This document shows, piece by piece, positions 1 through 8,398 of a DNA stretch of 33,156 nucleotides. The notes beneath the pieces were generated by a model. The model was not told the origin of the DNA. It saw nothing but the letters and a program-made list of their open reading frames with translations, and did no database searches. Source of the DNA: a virus. The stretch spans positions 1-33,156 of IMG/VR virus record IMGVR_UViG_3300030380_001715. One strand, 5' to 3'. Every line of letters starts with the position of its first letter. The stretch's first letter is position 1. Made by a program: the position numbers and the translations under genes.

Positions 1-15
1 TTGATAGGAGTATAG

Positions 16-612
16 ATGGCAATAATTAAACCAAACAATAATACAATATCTGCGATAACAGCTCTACCAGCAGCTATTCCTACTGGCTCTTTAGTTTTAA
101 TTAAAACTCAAACTGCATCTAATGTTTCTAGTGTTATTTTTGATAATGGTACAAGTGATGTTGTTTTTGATAATACTTATAAGTGTTATTTATTAAATAT
201 TGCAAGAGCTTATGGTGCTTCAAATGATGTTAAATTACAACTTAAAACAAGACTTAGTGGATCAGATAGTACAAGTGTTTTTAGAAATCAAATAATGTAT
301 CACACTTATAACGGTTCATCTTCTACTAATCCAGCTTCAGCACCAAATAATGATAAATTGTATCAAGTGTCAGGTACAATAAGAAATTCATCTCCAGAAT
401 ATTTTCAAGGTCAATTTTTCTTTTATGGTATAGGAGAAAATACAAGAATGGTAATGACTGGACAAGGTGCTTATAAAAATAGTAGTGGTTATCATCACAA
501 CGAAGCATTTAGTTCTGGTGTTGATAATACAGAAACAACTAATGGAATTAAAATAGATATGGCATCAGGAAATATTTATGGAACATTTTCACTATATGGG
601 ATTACAACATAA
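16..612 (+). CDS. Tail-associated structural protein, unknown function
   Basis: 198 residues. It is rich in Ser, Thr, Asn and Gly with beta-prone hydrophobic stretches and has no signal peptide or membrane segment, the look of a virion surface protein. I do not recognise a named domain. An ATG follows a TAGGAG Shine-Dalgarno at 5-10. It overlaps the next gene by one base (TAATG at 610-614). It stands first in the left-edge tail block and, if the genome is circular, lies directly downstream of the tail fibre, so a fibre accessory or distal tail role is plausible. That role is inference. Confidence 0.7.
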   Translation: MAIIKPNNNTISAITALPAAIPTGSLVLIKTQTASNVSSVIFDNGTSDVVFDNTYKCYLLNIARAYGASNDVKLQLKTRLSGSDSTSVFRNQIMYHTYNGSSSTNPASAPNNDKLYQVSGTIRNSSPEYFQGQFFFYGIGENTRMVMTGQGAYKNSSGYHHNEAFSSGVDNTETTNGIKIDMASGNIYGTFSLYGITT

Positions 613-896
613 TGACTAGATATGTAAATTTAATAAATGGTATTGAAGTACCAATGACAGAAGCAGAAATTACTGTACGAAAAGCTGAAGAAGCTCAAGC
701 TTTACAAGAACAATCTCAAAATAATAATATAGAACAAGCACCATATATAAATCAAAGAAAAAATGCTTATCCTGAAATCGGAGATCAACTAGATATGCTA
801 TGGCATACAATGGATAAAGATATGGAATTACAACATAAGTTTTACGATTTTTACCAAACAATAAAAAAAGTAAAAGTTGCTCACCCTAAAAAATAA
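612..896 (+). CDS. Small tail-region protein, possible tail assembly factor
   Basis: 94 residues, charged and largely helical. The start is fixed by TAATG overlaps at both ends. The first 12 residues (MTRYVNLINGIE) are followed by an acidic, Gln-rich helix, then YPEIGDQLDML around residues 54-64. A similar Y-P-x-I-x-D-Q-L-D-M-L motif recurs in small proteins encoded beside tail fibres of many phages (family memory, no search run). There are no Cys residues or membrane segments. It could be a fibre chaperone or a minor virion component; the sequence does not settle which. Confidence 0.7.
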   Translation: MTRYVNLINGIEVPMTEAEITVRKAEEAQALQEQSQNNNIEQAPYINQRKNAYPEIGDQLDMLWHTMDKDMELQHKFYDFYQTIKKVKVAHPKK

Positions 897-1225
897 TGGC
901 AAATTCTTATAAATTCAAAGGGGTTGCTCTAGCATCAGCTAGTGAAACATCACTTTTAACAGCTTCATCAAATGAAACTTTAATTCTTAAATCAATTAGA
1001 GTTACTAATAATACAAGTAATACTCCAACATTTTCACTTGATGTTTTGGATAGTTCTGCAAGTAATGCAGAATTTACTATATTAAAAACACAATCACTTG
1101 CAGCTAATACTTCTGTTGAAATTTTAACAGTACCATTAGTTTTAGAAAGTTCAGACCAAATAAAAGCAACAGTAAGTTCATCAGACTCAGTTCACATAGG
1201 TATTAGTTATTTAAATATTACATAA
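896..1225 (+). CDS. Small beta-rich structural protein
   Basis: 109 residues, almost entirely short alternating hydrophobic and Ser/Thr stretches, consistent with a compact beta-sandwich. It resembles in style the small proteins encoded after the capsid gene (28441-28782 and 28943-29230), so a decoration or tail-accessory role is possible. It overlaps its neighbours by one base on each side, indicating coupled translation within the tail operon. No specific family recognised. Confidence 0.65.
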   Translation: MANSYKFKGVALASASETSLLTASSNETLILKSIRVTNNTSNTPTFSLDVLDSSASNAEFTILKTQSLAANTSVEILTVPLVLESSDQIKATVSSSDSVHIGISYLNIT

Positions 1226-1665
1226 TGAAATTAGTCAATATACCATCATCTAATTTAGATGATGTTTGGTCTTTAGTTAAAAAAGATATTAGCGAAGCTC
1301 TATCTTACTCAGGCAATCAAACAGACGCACAATTTGTTTTTGAAAGTATTAAAGAAAACAAAATGCAGCTTTGGGTAGTTTGGGATAAAGATAAACCTAC
1401 AACAATTGATAAGTATTATGGAGTTGTGGTTACAGAGATTATTCAAAGAAAATTAAAACGATCTTGTCAAATATTTATAATGACAGGAAAACACAGACAA
1501 AAATGGCAACATCTTATTAGTGTTTTAGAAGATTTTGCTGAAGAACAAGAATGTCAAGAAATGGAATTATTTGCTAGACCTGGTTGGCAAAAAATTCTTC
1601 AAAATTATAACTATAAAAGAACTCATGTTGTTCTTGAAAAACCAATAATAAAAAAGGAAAAATAA
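1225..1665 (+). CDS. GNAT-fold-like internal virion protein (T7 gp13-like)
   Basis: 146 residues. The C-terminal half reads like the last strands of a GNAT acetyltransferase fold: a helix with EEQECQEME, then LFARPGWQKILQNYNYKRTHVVLEK around residues 111-138. That G-W-x-x-x-L-x-x-Y-x-Y pattern is common in podovirus proteins annotated as gp13-like internal virion protein A (family memory). The acetyl-CoA loop is not convincing, so I infer a structural rather than enzymatic role. It lies just upstream of the larger candidate ejection proteins. An enzymatic acetyltransferase remains possible. Confidence 0.6.
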   Translation: MKLVNIPSSNLDDVWSLVKKDISEALSYSGNQTDAQFVFESIKENKMQLWVVWDKDKPTTIDKYYGVVVTEIIQRKLKRSCQIFIMTGKHRQKWQHLISVLEDFAEEQECQEMELFARPGWQKILQNYNYKRTHVVLEKPIIKKEK

Positions 1666-1666
1666 T

Positions 1667-2386
1667 ATGTCATTTGGAGGAAATACAGGTGGAGGACAAG
1701 TACAAAGTGTTAATGTACAACCTTATGCACCAGCACAAGGATCTTTAAATCAGATAATTTCTGAGGCAGGAAATATTTATGGTCAAGGTGTATCAAGTGC
1801 AGGGTATGTAGCACCCACACAACAAACACAAACTGGACTTGCACAACAAGAAGCATTAGCCAATATGGCTAACACACAAATTACAAACACACTTGCTGGT
1901 AATTATTTAAATCCATATTTAAGTCCTATGTTGCAAAACGCAACAAGTGAAATTGCAAATAGTATTAATAGTGAATTTTCTGGTGCAGGAAGAACACCAG
2001 GATCAGCTATGAACCAATCACAAATTATTGGTGAAGTTGCAGATTACGCATTACCTCTTGCGTTTAATCAGTACAATGTTGAAAGACAAAATCAATTAGG
2101 TCTTGCAACTCAATTACCTAATATGCTGACTACTGGACAACAAATTGAACAACTTGAAAGACAAAAGAACTTAGCACCTTTTCAAGCATTACAGCAATTT
2201 GGAAGTATTGTAACTCCTATTGCTTCTGGCTTACCTGTTCAACAAACACAAACAAGCAACAATCCAAATATATTTACTCAAGCTCTAGGTGGTGCTTTGG
2301 TTGGTAATAAAATTGGTGGAGATGACTATGGAACTATCGGTGGTGTAGCTGGAGCTATTGGTGGAGTCTTAGCAGGATTATTATAA
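1667..2386 (+). CDS. Ejection / internal virion protein with Gly-rich C-terminus
   Basis: 239 residues. The N-terminal 50 residues are Gly/Gln/Ala-rich. The middle has NPYLSPML followed by a long amphipathic helix, ending in an Ala/Gly-rich glycine-zipper-like tail (GGALVGNKIGG, then GGVAGAIGGVLAGLL). Such small-residue C-termini are typical of phage ejection proteins that cross or perforate membranes. Many podoviruses carry this type before the larger internal proteins. Its stop overlaps the next start (TAATG). The ejection role is inferred from composition and gene order. Confidence 0.6.
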   Translation: MSFGGNTGGGQVQSVNVQPYAPAQGSLNQIISEAGNIYGQGVSSAGYVAPTQQTQTGLAQQEALANMANTQITNTLAGNYLNPYLSPMLQNATSEIANSINSEFSGAGRTPGSAMNQSQIIGEVADYALPLAFNQYNVERQNQLGLATQLPNMLTTGQQIEQLERQKNLAPFQALQQFGSIVTPIASGLPVQQTQTSNNPNIFTQALGGALVGNKIGGDDYGTIGGVAGAIGGVLAGLL

Positions 2387-2496
2387 TGGATAAAATAAAT
2401 AAAATAATTTACGATTTAAAAACAGATATAGATAATAACACATCTAAATACATCATAATTCTTGGTGTACTATTTATAGTTTCAATAATTTTATAG
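2386..2496 (+). CDS. 36-residue single-pass membrane peptide
   Basis: A short ORF starting at the ATG that overlaps the previous stop by one base. The N-terminal half is charged (MDKINKIIYDLKTD), and residues about 20-36 form one hydrophobic helix rich in Ile, Leu and Val. The stop TAG at 2494-2496 sits inside the next gene's Shine-Dalgarno (TAGGAG), which supports real coupling. It could be a small holin-like or accessory membrane peptide. Nothing in the sequence gives a specific function. Confidence 0.55.
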   Translation: MDKINKIIYDLKTDIDNNTSKYIIILGVLFIVSIIL

Positions 2497-2506
2497 GAGA
2501 ATAACT

Positions 2507-3301
2507 ATGCCAGGTTGGGATTGGGGTGGAGCAAGTAACCCAAACGATAGAGATGAAGATAAAACTTCTAACAGTTCTTCTAATGACACTTCTAATAATA
2601 CATCAAATAATAACTTAAATGATAACTCAAATGATAATAATTTTTTTAAAGATCCAATCTTGGATATGGTTGATCCAACCAAAATACCAGGCACAACAGA
2701 ATATAGTATAGAAGAAAAAACAGATTATGTAACACTTCCTGAAAAGAAACTTAAAATGTCTAAAGGCACTAGACCTGAAATGACAGTTACTTTGGAAGAA
2801 AAAAAATACTGGGATAGATTAGATGCACAAGTTGATAAAGTTACAGGTTCTCTTGGTTATCAGTTAGAAAAAAGATTAGCAAATTTTGCTAAAAATAAAA
2901 TACCTTTAGGTTTTTTAATACCAACTATTTATCCTGAAAGAACAATTGCTGGTGATAGAATAGGAAATCAAGATATTCCTATGGACAGACCAGATAAAGA
3001 AAGTGATTTTAGAAAAATTGAAACTCAAGATGAGGGTACAGATTTTATTTTAAAACAAATTGCTATGGGAAACAACAACTGGGCAGATGATCCTAGTTGG
3101 TGGTCTAATCTACCAGAATCTCAAGCTAATAAATATTTTCAAGGATTGGATCAAGACAATAGTGTAGATTCAGATTTTCTTAGCACTCACAATGCAGCAG
3201 TTGCTAGAATTAATGGATTATTAAAAGATAACAATAAATATCAAATAAGTAAAAATAATGGAATTTTTAACGAATGGCTAACAGGAAAAGGATTGATTTA
3301 A
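2507..3301 (+). CDS. Internal virion protein with Asn/Ser/Asp-rich N-terminus
   Basis: 264 residues. It starts after TAGGAG at 2494-2499. Residues about 10-45 are a low-complexity Asn/Ser/Asp linker. The rest is globular and charged, with Trp-rich segments near residues 187-205 (NNWADDPSWWSNLPE). There are no membrane segments. Its place between two candidate ejection proteins suggests a virion component or partner. No family recognised; homologues should be sought in marine podoviruses. Confidence 0.6.
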   Translation: MPGWDWGGASNPNDRDEDKTSNSSSNDTSNNTSNNNLNDNSNDNNFFKDPILDMVDPTKIPGTTEYSIEEKTDYVTLPEKKLKMSKGTRPEMTVTLEEKKYWDRLDAQVDKVTGSLGYQLEKRLANFAKNKIPLGFLIPTIYPERTIAGDRIGNQDIPMDRPDKESDFRKIETQDEGTDFILKQIAMGNNNWADDPSWWSNLPESQANKYFQGLDQDNSVDSDFLSTHNAAVARINGLLKDNNKYQISKNNGIFNEWLTGKGLI

Positions 3302-3302
3302 T

Positions 3303-4475
3303 ATGGCAATAGATATGAAAAGTTTATTAGAAGATGACAATTTCTTAATTGGAATGGGTTTGTTATCAGCAGGTGCTAAAGGTCAAAGCATTGGTGAAGC
3401 TGGTATAACATCTATTAAAGACGCAGCAGCTATTAAAAAATCATTTGCTGGAAAAACAAAAGATAAATTTAGACTTTTATCAAGAATTGAAATTGAAAAT
3501 AATCCATCTTTAGATAACAATTCTAATTATCAAGTAAATATGACAACTGGTGAATTAAAAATAGTTCCTATTAATAAAGGATCTAAAGAAAAAGATCAAT
3601 TTAGACTTTTAACTAAAGAGGAAATAGAAACTAATTATCCACAATTAGATTCTAATAAAATTTATCAAATTAATGAAGCAACAAATGAAGTTAAACTTTT
3701 CAAAAAAGAACCTTTAGTAAATATAGAGGGTGATAAACAGCAAACTGAATTTGAAAAAGTAATGGGTAAATCTGAAGCAGAATATGTAGTTGAAATTAGA
3801 GAAGATTCAAACAAAGCCATAGATCAAAACTCAGAGTTAGAAATAATTGGTGCTTTATCAATGGAGTTAAAATCTGGTAAATTTGGTACTACATTTTTAG
3901 AGATTGCTAAAATTGGTGAAAGAGCTGGGATAGATATGAACTGGCTTTCAAGTTATGATGGTGCTGGTACAGCTACTGTTGCTAACGCAGAGGTATTACA
4001 AGTATTATCATCAAGCATGGTTTTAAATGCAATTAGTAAAACTAAAGGTTCTATTTCAGATAAAGAAATGAGTTTCTTTCAATCTATTGCACCTAATCTT
4101 GGTATGAGTCCAGAGGGTATTCAAAAAACTGTAGAAATTACAAGAAGAATTAATGAAAGAAAAATTCTTAAAGCAGACCTAATGAATAACTGGTTAGCTG
4201 ATGATGGTTCAGGAAAAAAAATACTTCCTAGTACAAAAAAATTAGTTGAATACACAGATGCAAATGGAAAAACTAAAACAAAAATGATGACCTTTGACCA
4301 AATGTGGTCAAACTATACAAAGACAAATTCTCTATTTGATAAAGAAGAAATGGAAGAATTAACATCTATTGCAAAAACTCAACCTGATGGAGATAATATT
4401 CAAATTTATAATGGAAACAAATATTACATTTTACCTGGTGGTAAAGTTATATTTATAGGCAAAGTACAAAAATAG
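3303..4475 (+). CDS. Internal virion protein
   Basis: 390 residues. A short hydrophobic, Gly/Ala-rich N-terminal stretch (residues 14-35, FLIGMGLLSAGAKGQSIGEAG) is reminiscent of N-termini of phage ejection proteins. Two related internal segments follow, each containing DxFRLL(S/T)(R/K)xEIE (near residues 55 and 99), a roughly 44-residue tandem repeat. The remainder is helical. Role inferred from position between two other large virion proteins and from the N-terminus. No enzymatic motif seen. Confidence 0.6.
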   Translation: MAIDMKSLLEDDNFLIGMGLLSAGAKGQSIGEAGITSIKDAAAIKKSFAGKTKDKFRLLSRIEIENNPSLDNNSNYQVNMTTGELKIVPINKGSKEKDQFRLLTKEEIETNYPQLDSNKIYQINEATNEVKLFKKEPLVNIEGDKQQTEFEKVMGKSEAEYVVEIREDSNKAIDQNSELEIIGALSMELKSGKFGTTFLEIAKIGERAGIDMNWLSSYDGAGTATVANAEVLQVLSSSMVLNAISKTKGSISDKEMSFFQSIAPNLGMSPEGIQKTVEITRRINERKILKADLMNNWLADDGSGKKILPSTKKLVEYTDANGKTKTKMMTFDQMWSNYTKTNSLFDKEEMEELTSIAKTQPDGDNIQIYNGNKYYILPGGKVIFIGKVQK

Positions 4476-4484
4476 GAAATATAT

Positions 4485-7034
4485 ATGGAATTAGTACCAG
4501 GACAAATAATAGAAGATGAAGAATTACTTAGTAATATTTTAACTAATGTAAAAAAAAAAGAATTAGAAAAAAAATACGATATTGAAGATGGTGCTAAAGA
4601 AGTTCCTGATGGTGAATTAAAAAATAAAATTCTTGAAAGTTATGAAAATGACAAAAAGAAAAAAGAAGATACACCTAGTGCTTTTGAAACTAATGTAATT
4701 AATTTTTATAAAAATAATATTTCTGGTAGTGGTAAAACTGAATATCCTAACATGAAAGAAATATTTGATGTTAATACTAATTGGAAAAGTGATTTAAAAC
4801 TTGGTGTAGCTTTTTCTTTAACTGCTGACAATGATGCAAGATTAGATATTCTTACTAAAACATTTCCAGGAACAGTAATTTCAAAAGATAAATTTGACAA
4901 TATTATTGTTACTTTACCTGAAAACGCAGTTGCTAAAGGTTTAGACAGAACTTTTTATATGAACAAACCAGGCATTAGTCTTAAAGGTACTATTGATACT
5001 GCTGCAAATGTAATTCAGTACATACCAGGTGCAGGTTGGGTGCAAAGAAATGTAACATCAGGTGTAATTAAAAAGATTGTAGGTCAAGGTACAGCAGCAG
5101 CAATAACTGGTGCAGCTCAAGATGTTGGAGCAAACCTTATGGGATCAGAACAAAATATGGGTGGTATTCCTGTTATTGATGATGCTAAACTTGGATTAAA
5201 CTTTGCGTTTGGTGCAGCAGGTGAAAAAATTACACAATTGCTAAGTAGATTTACTGGAGTTAATAAAGGAATTGATATTACAAAAAGTCTTATACCAAGT
5301 CGTTTTAATATTTTTTCAGGATCTGGAAAATACTTAGACAACAAAGGTAAAGTTACTGATCTTACAATTAGCATGGCTAAAAAACTTGGAGTACCAGATA
5401 ATGTAATTAATAATAAAGAATTAATTGCAGCTTATGCTCAAGCATTAGAAGATGGTATTGAATCCTCAGTAGCAGCTAATGTTGTGGGTTTAAATGAATG
5501 GGGTGTTTCTGTTTGGTTAGCTCAAGCAACTAAAAACACTAAAGTTTTAAAAGAAATAGACCTTATGAGAAAAGGTGCTTATGGTGAAAGATTACAATTA
5601 TTAGTACAAGGACAAGATGATCTTCAATTAAAACAAACTTTTAAATATTTAACAAAATATAGAGATAATTTATTAAAACAAAAAGATGGATTAACTCAAG
5701 CTCCTCCAGGAACTAAAAATGCTGCAACACAAAGTATTGATGAAAATTTATTAGTTGTAAAACAATTAATTATTGATGCTGAAGAAAAAATGGCAAAAAG
5801 TGTAGCAGCAAAATATAGTGCTGTAGATTCAAGTGCAAAACTAACTTTTAAAAAACCTATATTAAAAAACTTTACATATCATATTAATAAAGCATTATTA
5901 GATTCTGATAATGGTATTGGTCAAGCATTAGACAAAGGTTTAATGCCACAATCTTTTATAGCAGTTAAAAATTTAAATAAATTTATGTTAAAGTTAGAAA
6001 ACAAAAATTTATCTAAAATTACTTTTGGACAATTAGAAACTCAAAGAAAAAATATTGTTAAGATGTTAAAAAACACAGCAGATGGTGTAGATAAAGCTGC
6101 TTTAAATGTAATCTTAAAAAGATTTGATGTTTTCTATGATGATGCAGTTACTAAAGGTTTAGCAAGTGGTAATAAAGAAGTTTTAGAGGCTATTAAAATT
6201 GCAAGAGCAGAAAACACAAAACTTAAAAAATTATTTAGTCCACAAAATATAAAAAAAGATGGTGTAACTATTAAAGATAAAGGTGGCGAATTTGTTGCTA
6301 AAATTATTAATGGTGAACACAAAATGACATCTACAGAAATTTCACATTATATTTATGGTAATGCTAGTTCAGGTGGTAAATCTTTTAAAGATTCAAGTAT
6401 TCAAATTGTAAGAAAATTAAATGAAATATTTCCTGATGGTTCTGATGGCAGACAACTTATTAAAGATGGTGCTTTTTTAAGAATTATGGAAAATAGTTTT
6501 ACAAAGGCAGGTTCAAGAGAATTTTTTGATGTGACTAAATTTGTTAATTCTGTTGAAGATGCTTTTAATGGTAAAGGTAAAGATATTTCTAAAGAAATAT
6601 TTACTAAACAAGAAATGAAAGAGTTAATGGCTTTTGCTAAAAAATTAAAAGCAGATATACCAAGAGGAGATTTTCTTTCAAATAAAGGAGTTGAAAAAAC
6701 TACAGGTATTTGGAACTCATCATTAAGAACATTAACTAAATTAGGTGGTTTTAATTTAGCGAATATTCAAGGAATGTTAGCAGGTCAATTTATATTTGAT
6801 GCTACAACAAAAAGTGCTGCAAGAAATGCTGCACTTAAAGAAATGGAAGAAGTTATTTTTAAAACTACTTTACCAAGACCAACTGGTGGTGCTGGTTTTG
6901 TAGATCAAGGTGTTGAAAACAGAAACTTTATGGAAAATAAAAAAGAACCAATAACTTATGGTGAGAGAACAGTTGATAATGCTCAATTACTAGAAGATAT
7001 GGGTGTTATAGAATCTTTAAATAAATACAGATAA
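4485..7034 (+). CDS. Large internal virion / ejection protein
   Basis: 849 residues, the longest protein in the window. An acidic, Lys-rich N-terminus is followed by Gly/Ala-rich segments around residues 165-260 that could insert in membrane, then long helical regions. There is no obvious lysozyme or transglycosylase motif (no clear catalytic E-S-x-x-N). Size, position at the end of the tail/internal block and composition match large ejection proteins of T7-like and P22-like podoviruses. The stop overlaps the next start by one base. Confidence 0.6.
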   Translation: MELVPGQIIEDEELLSNILTNVKKKELEKKYDIEDGAKEVPDGELKNKILESYENDKKKKEDTPSAFETNVINFYKNNISGSGKTEYPNMKEIFDVNTNWKSDLKLGVAFSLTADNDARLDILTKTFPGTVISKDKFDNIIVTLPENAVAKGLDRTFYMNKPGISLKGTIDTAANVIQYIPGAGWVQRNVTSGVIKKIVGQGTAAAITGAAQDVGANLMGSEQNMGGIPVIDDAKLGLNFAFGAAGEKITQLLSRFTGVNKGIDITKSLIPSRFNIFSGSGKYLDNKGKVTDLTISMAKKLGVPDNVINNKELIAAYAQALEDGIESSVAANVVGLNEWGVSVWLAQATKNTKVLKEIDLMRKGAYGERLQLLVQGQDDLQLKQTFKYLTKYRDNLLKQKDGLTQAPPGTKNAATQSIDENLLVVKQLIIDAEEKMAKSVAAKYSAVDSSAKLTFKKPILKNFTYHINKALLDSDNGIGQALDKGLMPQSFIAVKNLNKFMLKLENKNLSKITFGQLETQRKNIVKMLKNTADGVDKAALNVILKRFDVFYDDAVTKGLASGNKEVLEAIKIARAENTKLKKLFSPQNIKKDGVTIKDKGGEFVAKIINGEHKMTSTEISHYIYGNASSGGKSFKDSSIQIVRKLNEIFPDGSDGRQLIKDGAFLRIMENSFTKAGSREFFDVTKFVNSVEDAFNGKGKDISKEIFTKQEMKELMAFAKKLKADIPRGDFLSNKGVEKTTGIWNSSLRTLTKLGGFNLANIQGMLAGQFIFDATTKSAARNAALKEMEEVIFKTTLPRPTGGAGFVDQGVENRNFMENKKEPITYGERTVDNAQLLEDMGVIESLNKYR

Positions 7035-7240
7035 TGGCTACACAATCACAAAAAAATTCACAAGATATAATTAAGCTACAAGGCGAAATAAAACTTATTC
7101 ATCAAAAAATAGACACTATCACTAATAACCATCTTCATCATTTGGATTTGGAAATTAAAAACATAAAGAAGATTGCATGGGTGATACTAACAATAAGTCT
7201 AAGCAGTTTATTAAACATGGTGGCAAACTTAATAAATTAA
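7034..7240 (+). CDS. Small coiled-coil plus membrane protein, holin-like
   Basis: 68 residues. Residues about 8-45 form an amphipathic coiled coil (QDIIKLQGEIKLIHQKID). Residues 48-66 form one hydrophobic helix (AWVILTISLSSLLNMVANL). The arrangement matches small accessory membrane proteins of phage lysis cassettes, including haemolysin-XhlA-like types. It overlaps the next gene by 64 bases in another frame. Holin, spanin or ejection accessory are all possible. Confidence 0.6.
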   Translation: MATQSQKNSQDIIKLQGEIKLIHQKIDTITNNHLHHLDLEIKNIKKIAWVILTISLSSLLNMVANLIN

Positions 7241-7509
7241 GTACAAATATTAAAGGCACAATTGGAGAATACCAAGAGATAGTTAATTTAACTAGACAAG
7301 GGTATTGGGTTGCGAAGTCTTGCGATCCACAATGTCCATTTGATTTAGTAGCTGTATCTCCTAATGGAGATATACAATTATTAGATATAAAAACTAATAC
7401 ATACAGAAAACACATTAAACCATACAGAAGAAAAATTTGGCGAACACCTACTGCCAAACAAAAAAAATTAGGCATAAAAATTATCATGGTAGATCATGCA
7501 AATGATTAA
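7177..7509 (+). CDS. PD-(D/E)XK nuclease-like protein (Holliday-junction-resolvase type)
   Basis: 110 residues. The restriction-endonuclease-like core is visible: GE at 30-31, a beta strand ending PFDLVAV with Asp56, then QLLDIKT with Asp70 and Lys72, followed by a basic C-terminus (YRRKIWRTP). These match the E...D...(D/E)xK layout of archaeal Hjc-like and phage resolvase-like nucleases. A role in resolving or trimming DNA before packaging is inferred. The first 64 bases overlap the preceding membrane gene. The ATG at 7177 leaves a full fold; an ORF antisense to it is a shadow. Confidence 0.65.
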   Translation: MGDTNNKSKQFIKHGGKLNKLSTNIKGTIGEYQEIVNLTRQGYWVAKSCDPQCPFDLVAVSPNGDIQLLDIKTNTYRKHIKPYRRKIWRTPTAKQKKLGIKIIMVDHAND

Positions 7510-7520
7510 GGAGCTTTACT

Positions 7521-7598
7521 ATGAATTATTATTTTACAGGGGTTTTAATAATTCTTTTCGTTTTATTAGTAATCTTTGGAAATCCAACTAACTATTAA
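7521..7598 (+). CDS. 25-residue hydrophobic membrane peptide
   Basis: A tiny ORF with a good Shine-Dalgarno (AAGGAG at 7508-7513) and a stop overlapping the next ATG by one base. Residues 4-20 are a continuous hydrophobic helix (YFTGVLIILFVLLVIFG). The spacing, ribosome site and TAATG junction argue that it is translated. A tiny holin or regulator of a neighbouring membrane protein is possible; function unknown. Confidence 0.5.
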   Translation: MNYYFTGVLIILFVLLVIFGNPTNY

Positions 7599-7966
7599 TG
7601 AAAAATTTAAAATTATCTGAGAACACAGGCATACAATTACCAGCAAAAAATCTTCTAATGATTGTAGCTGGTGCAGTTGTTGCAACAATTAGTTTTTTTG
7701 AGTTAGAAAATCGTATTGGCTCACTTGAAACAAGTAGAGAATTATTTGAAGCTGATTTGTTAAAAAAATCAAATCAATTACCAGTAGATCAAGAACAGTT
7801 TATGTTGCTAGAACACATAGCATCACAAGTAGAAAATATACAAAAAGAAATGGAAACAATGAGAAACAACAATGTCAATATTAATTATGCAATGAAAGAC
7901 ATTGAAAAAATTAAAGAAAATTTAGAACAACTTAAAGATAAAGTTAGAGCTAATGGGAGTCATTAA
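7598..7966 (+). CDS. Membrane-anchored coiled-coil protein, possible spanin
   Basis: 122 residues. One N-terminal transmembrane helix at about 19-36 (LLMIVAGAVVATISFFEL) is followed by roughly 80 residues of coiled coil. This is the topology of an inner-membrane spanin (i-spanin) or a similar lysis accessory. No partner lipoprotein with a clear lipobox is obvious; the next gene has a hydrophobic N-terminus and is a weak candidate. Coupled to both neighbours by overlaps. The spanin role is inference. Confidence 0.6.
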   Translation: MKNLKLSENTGIQLPAKNLLMIVAGAVVATISFFELENRIGSLETSRELFEADLLKKSNQLPVDQEQFMLLEHIASQVENIQKEMETMRNNNVNINYAMKDIEKIKENLEQLKDKVRANGSH

Positions 7967-8181
7967 TGGAACAAGTTGTTATAGCTTTACTTTTATTGGT
8001 CAATAACGAAATCAAAGAAGCAAGAATACAAACAGATTTATCTACTTGCCTTAAAGGTAAAAGGGTTGCAATGCGTAGCAACACAGGCACAAATGTAGAG
8101 TACAGATGTTTGCGTACAAATGCAGAGCTAGAAAAAAACATAGATGGCTCATACTCAATTAAAAAACTTATTTTGGAATAA
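7966..8181 (+). CDS. Small protein with hydrophobic N-terminus
   Basis: 71 residues. A short hydrophobic N-terminus (MEQVVIALLLLV) precedes a polar domain with two Cys residues (in STCLKGKR and EYRCLRT) that could form a disulphide. This suggests a secreted or periplasm-facing small protein. Similar short proteins with a CLKGKR motif are frequent in marine phages (memory only). Function unknown. Confidence 0.6.
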   Translation: MEQVVIALLLLVNNEIKEARIQTDLSTCLKGKRVAMRSNTGTNVEYRCLRTNAELEKNIDGSYSIKKLILE

Positions 8182-8183
8182 AG

Positions 8184-8390
8184 ATGTTAGATAAAATTTT
8201 TTATAAATTATTTGGTTACTTAGATTTATTTGCAGAACAATTAGATAAAGTAATGTTTCCAAAGACTAAAAAAAAAACTAAAAAAAAAAGGAAATGTAAA
8301 GACTGTCATTGTAACTGTCATTGTAAAGCAGAATTTCATTTACATCACTATGATGGAGATGTCTGTGTTTGTGATGCCTGTGCTTGTTAG
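8184..8390 (+). CDS. Cys/His-rich C-terminal small protein
   Basis: 68 residues. Residues 1-25 are an amphipathic helix (LDKIFYKLFGYLDLF) and 28-37 a Lys-rich patch. Residues 38-68 then contain nine Cys and five His in close-packed pairs (CKDCHCNCHCK, then VCVCDACAC). The density and CxC pattern resemble metallothionein-like or multi-metal sites rather than a standard zinc finger. It sits directly before the endolysin. Metal binding is inferred from composition. Confidence 0.6.
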   Translation: MLDKIFYKLFGYLDLFAEQLDKVMFPKTKKKTKKKRKCKDCHCNCHCKAEFHLHHYDGDVCVCDACAC

Positions 8391-8398
8391 TTAAGATT

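Noticed and set aside
7676-7687. Palindrome TTGTTGCAACAA resembling the operators
   Set aside because: It lies inside the coding sequence of a membrane protein with no promoter nearby; VV/AT codons explain it.
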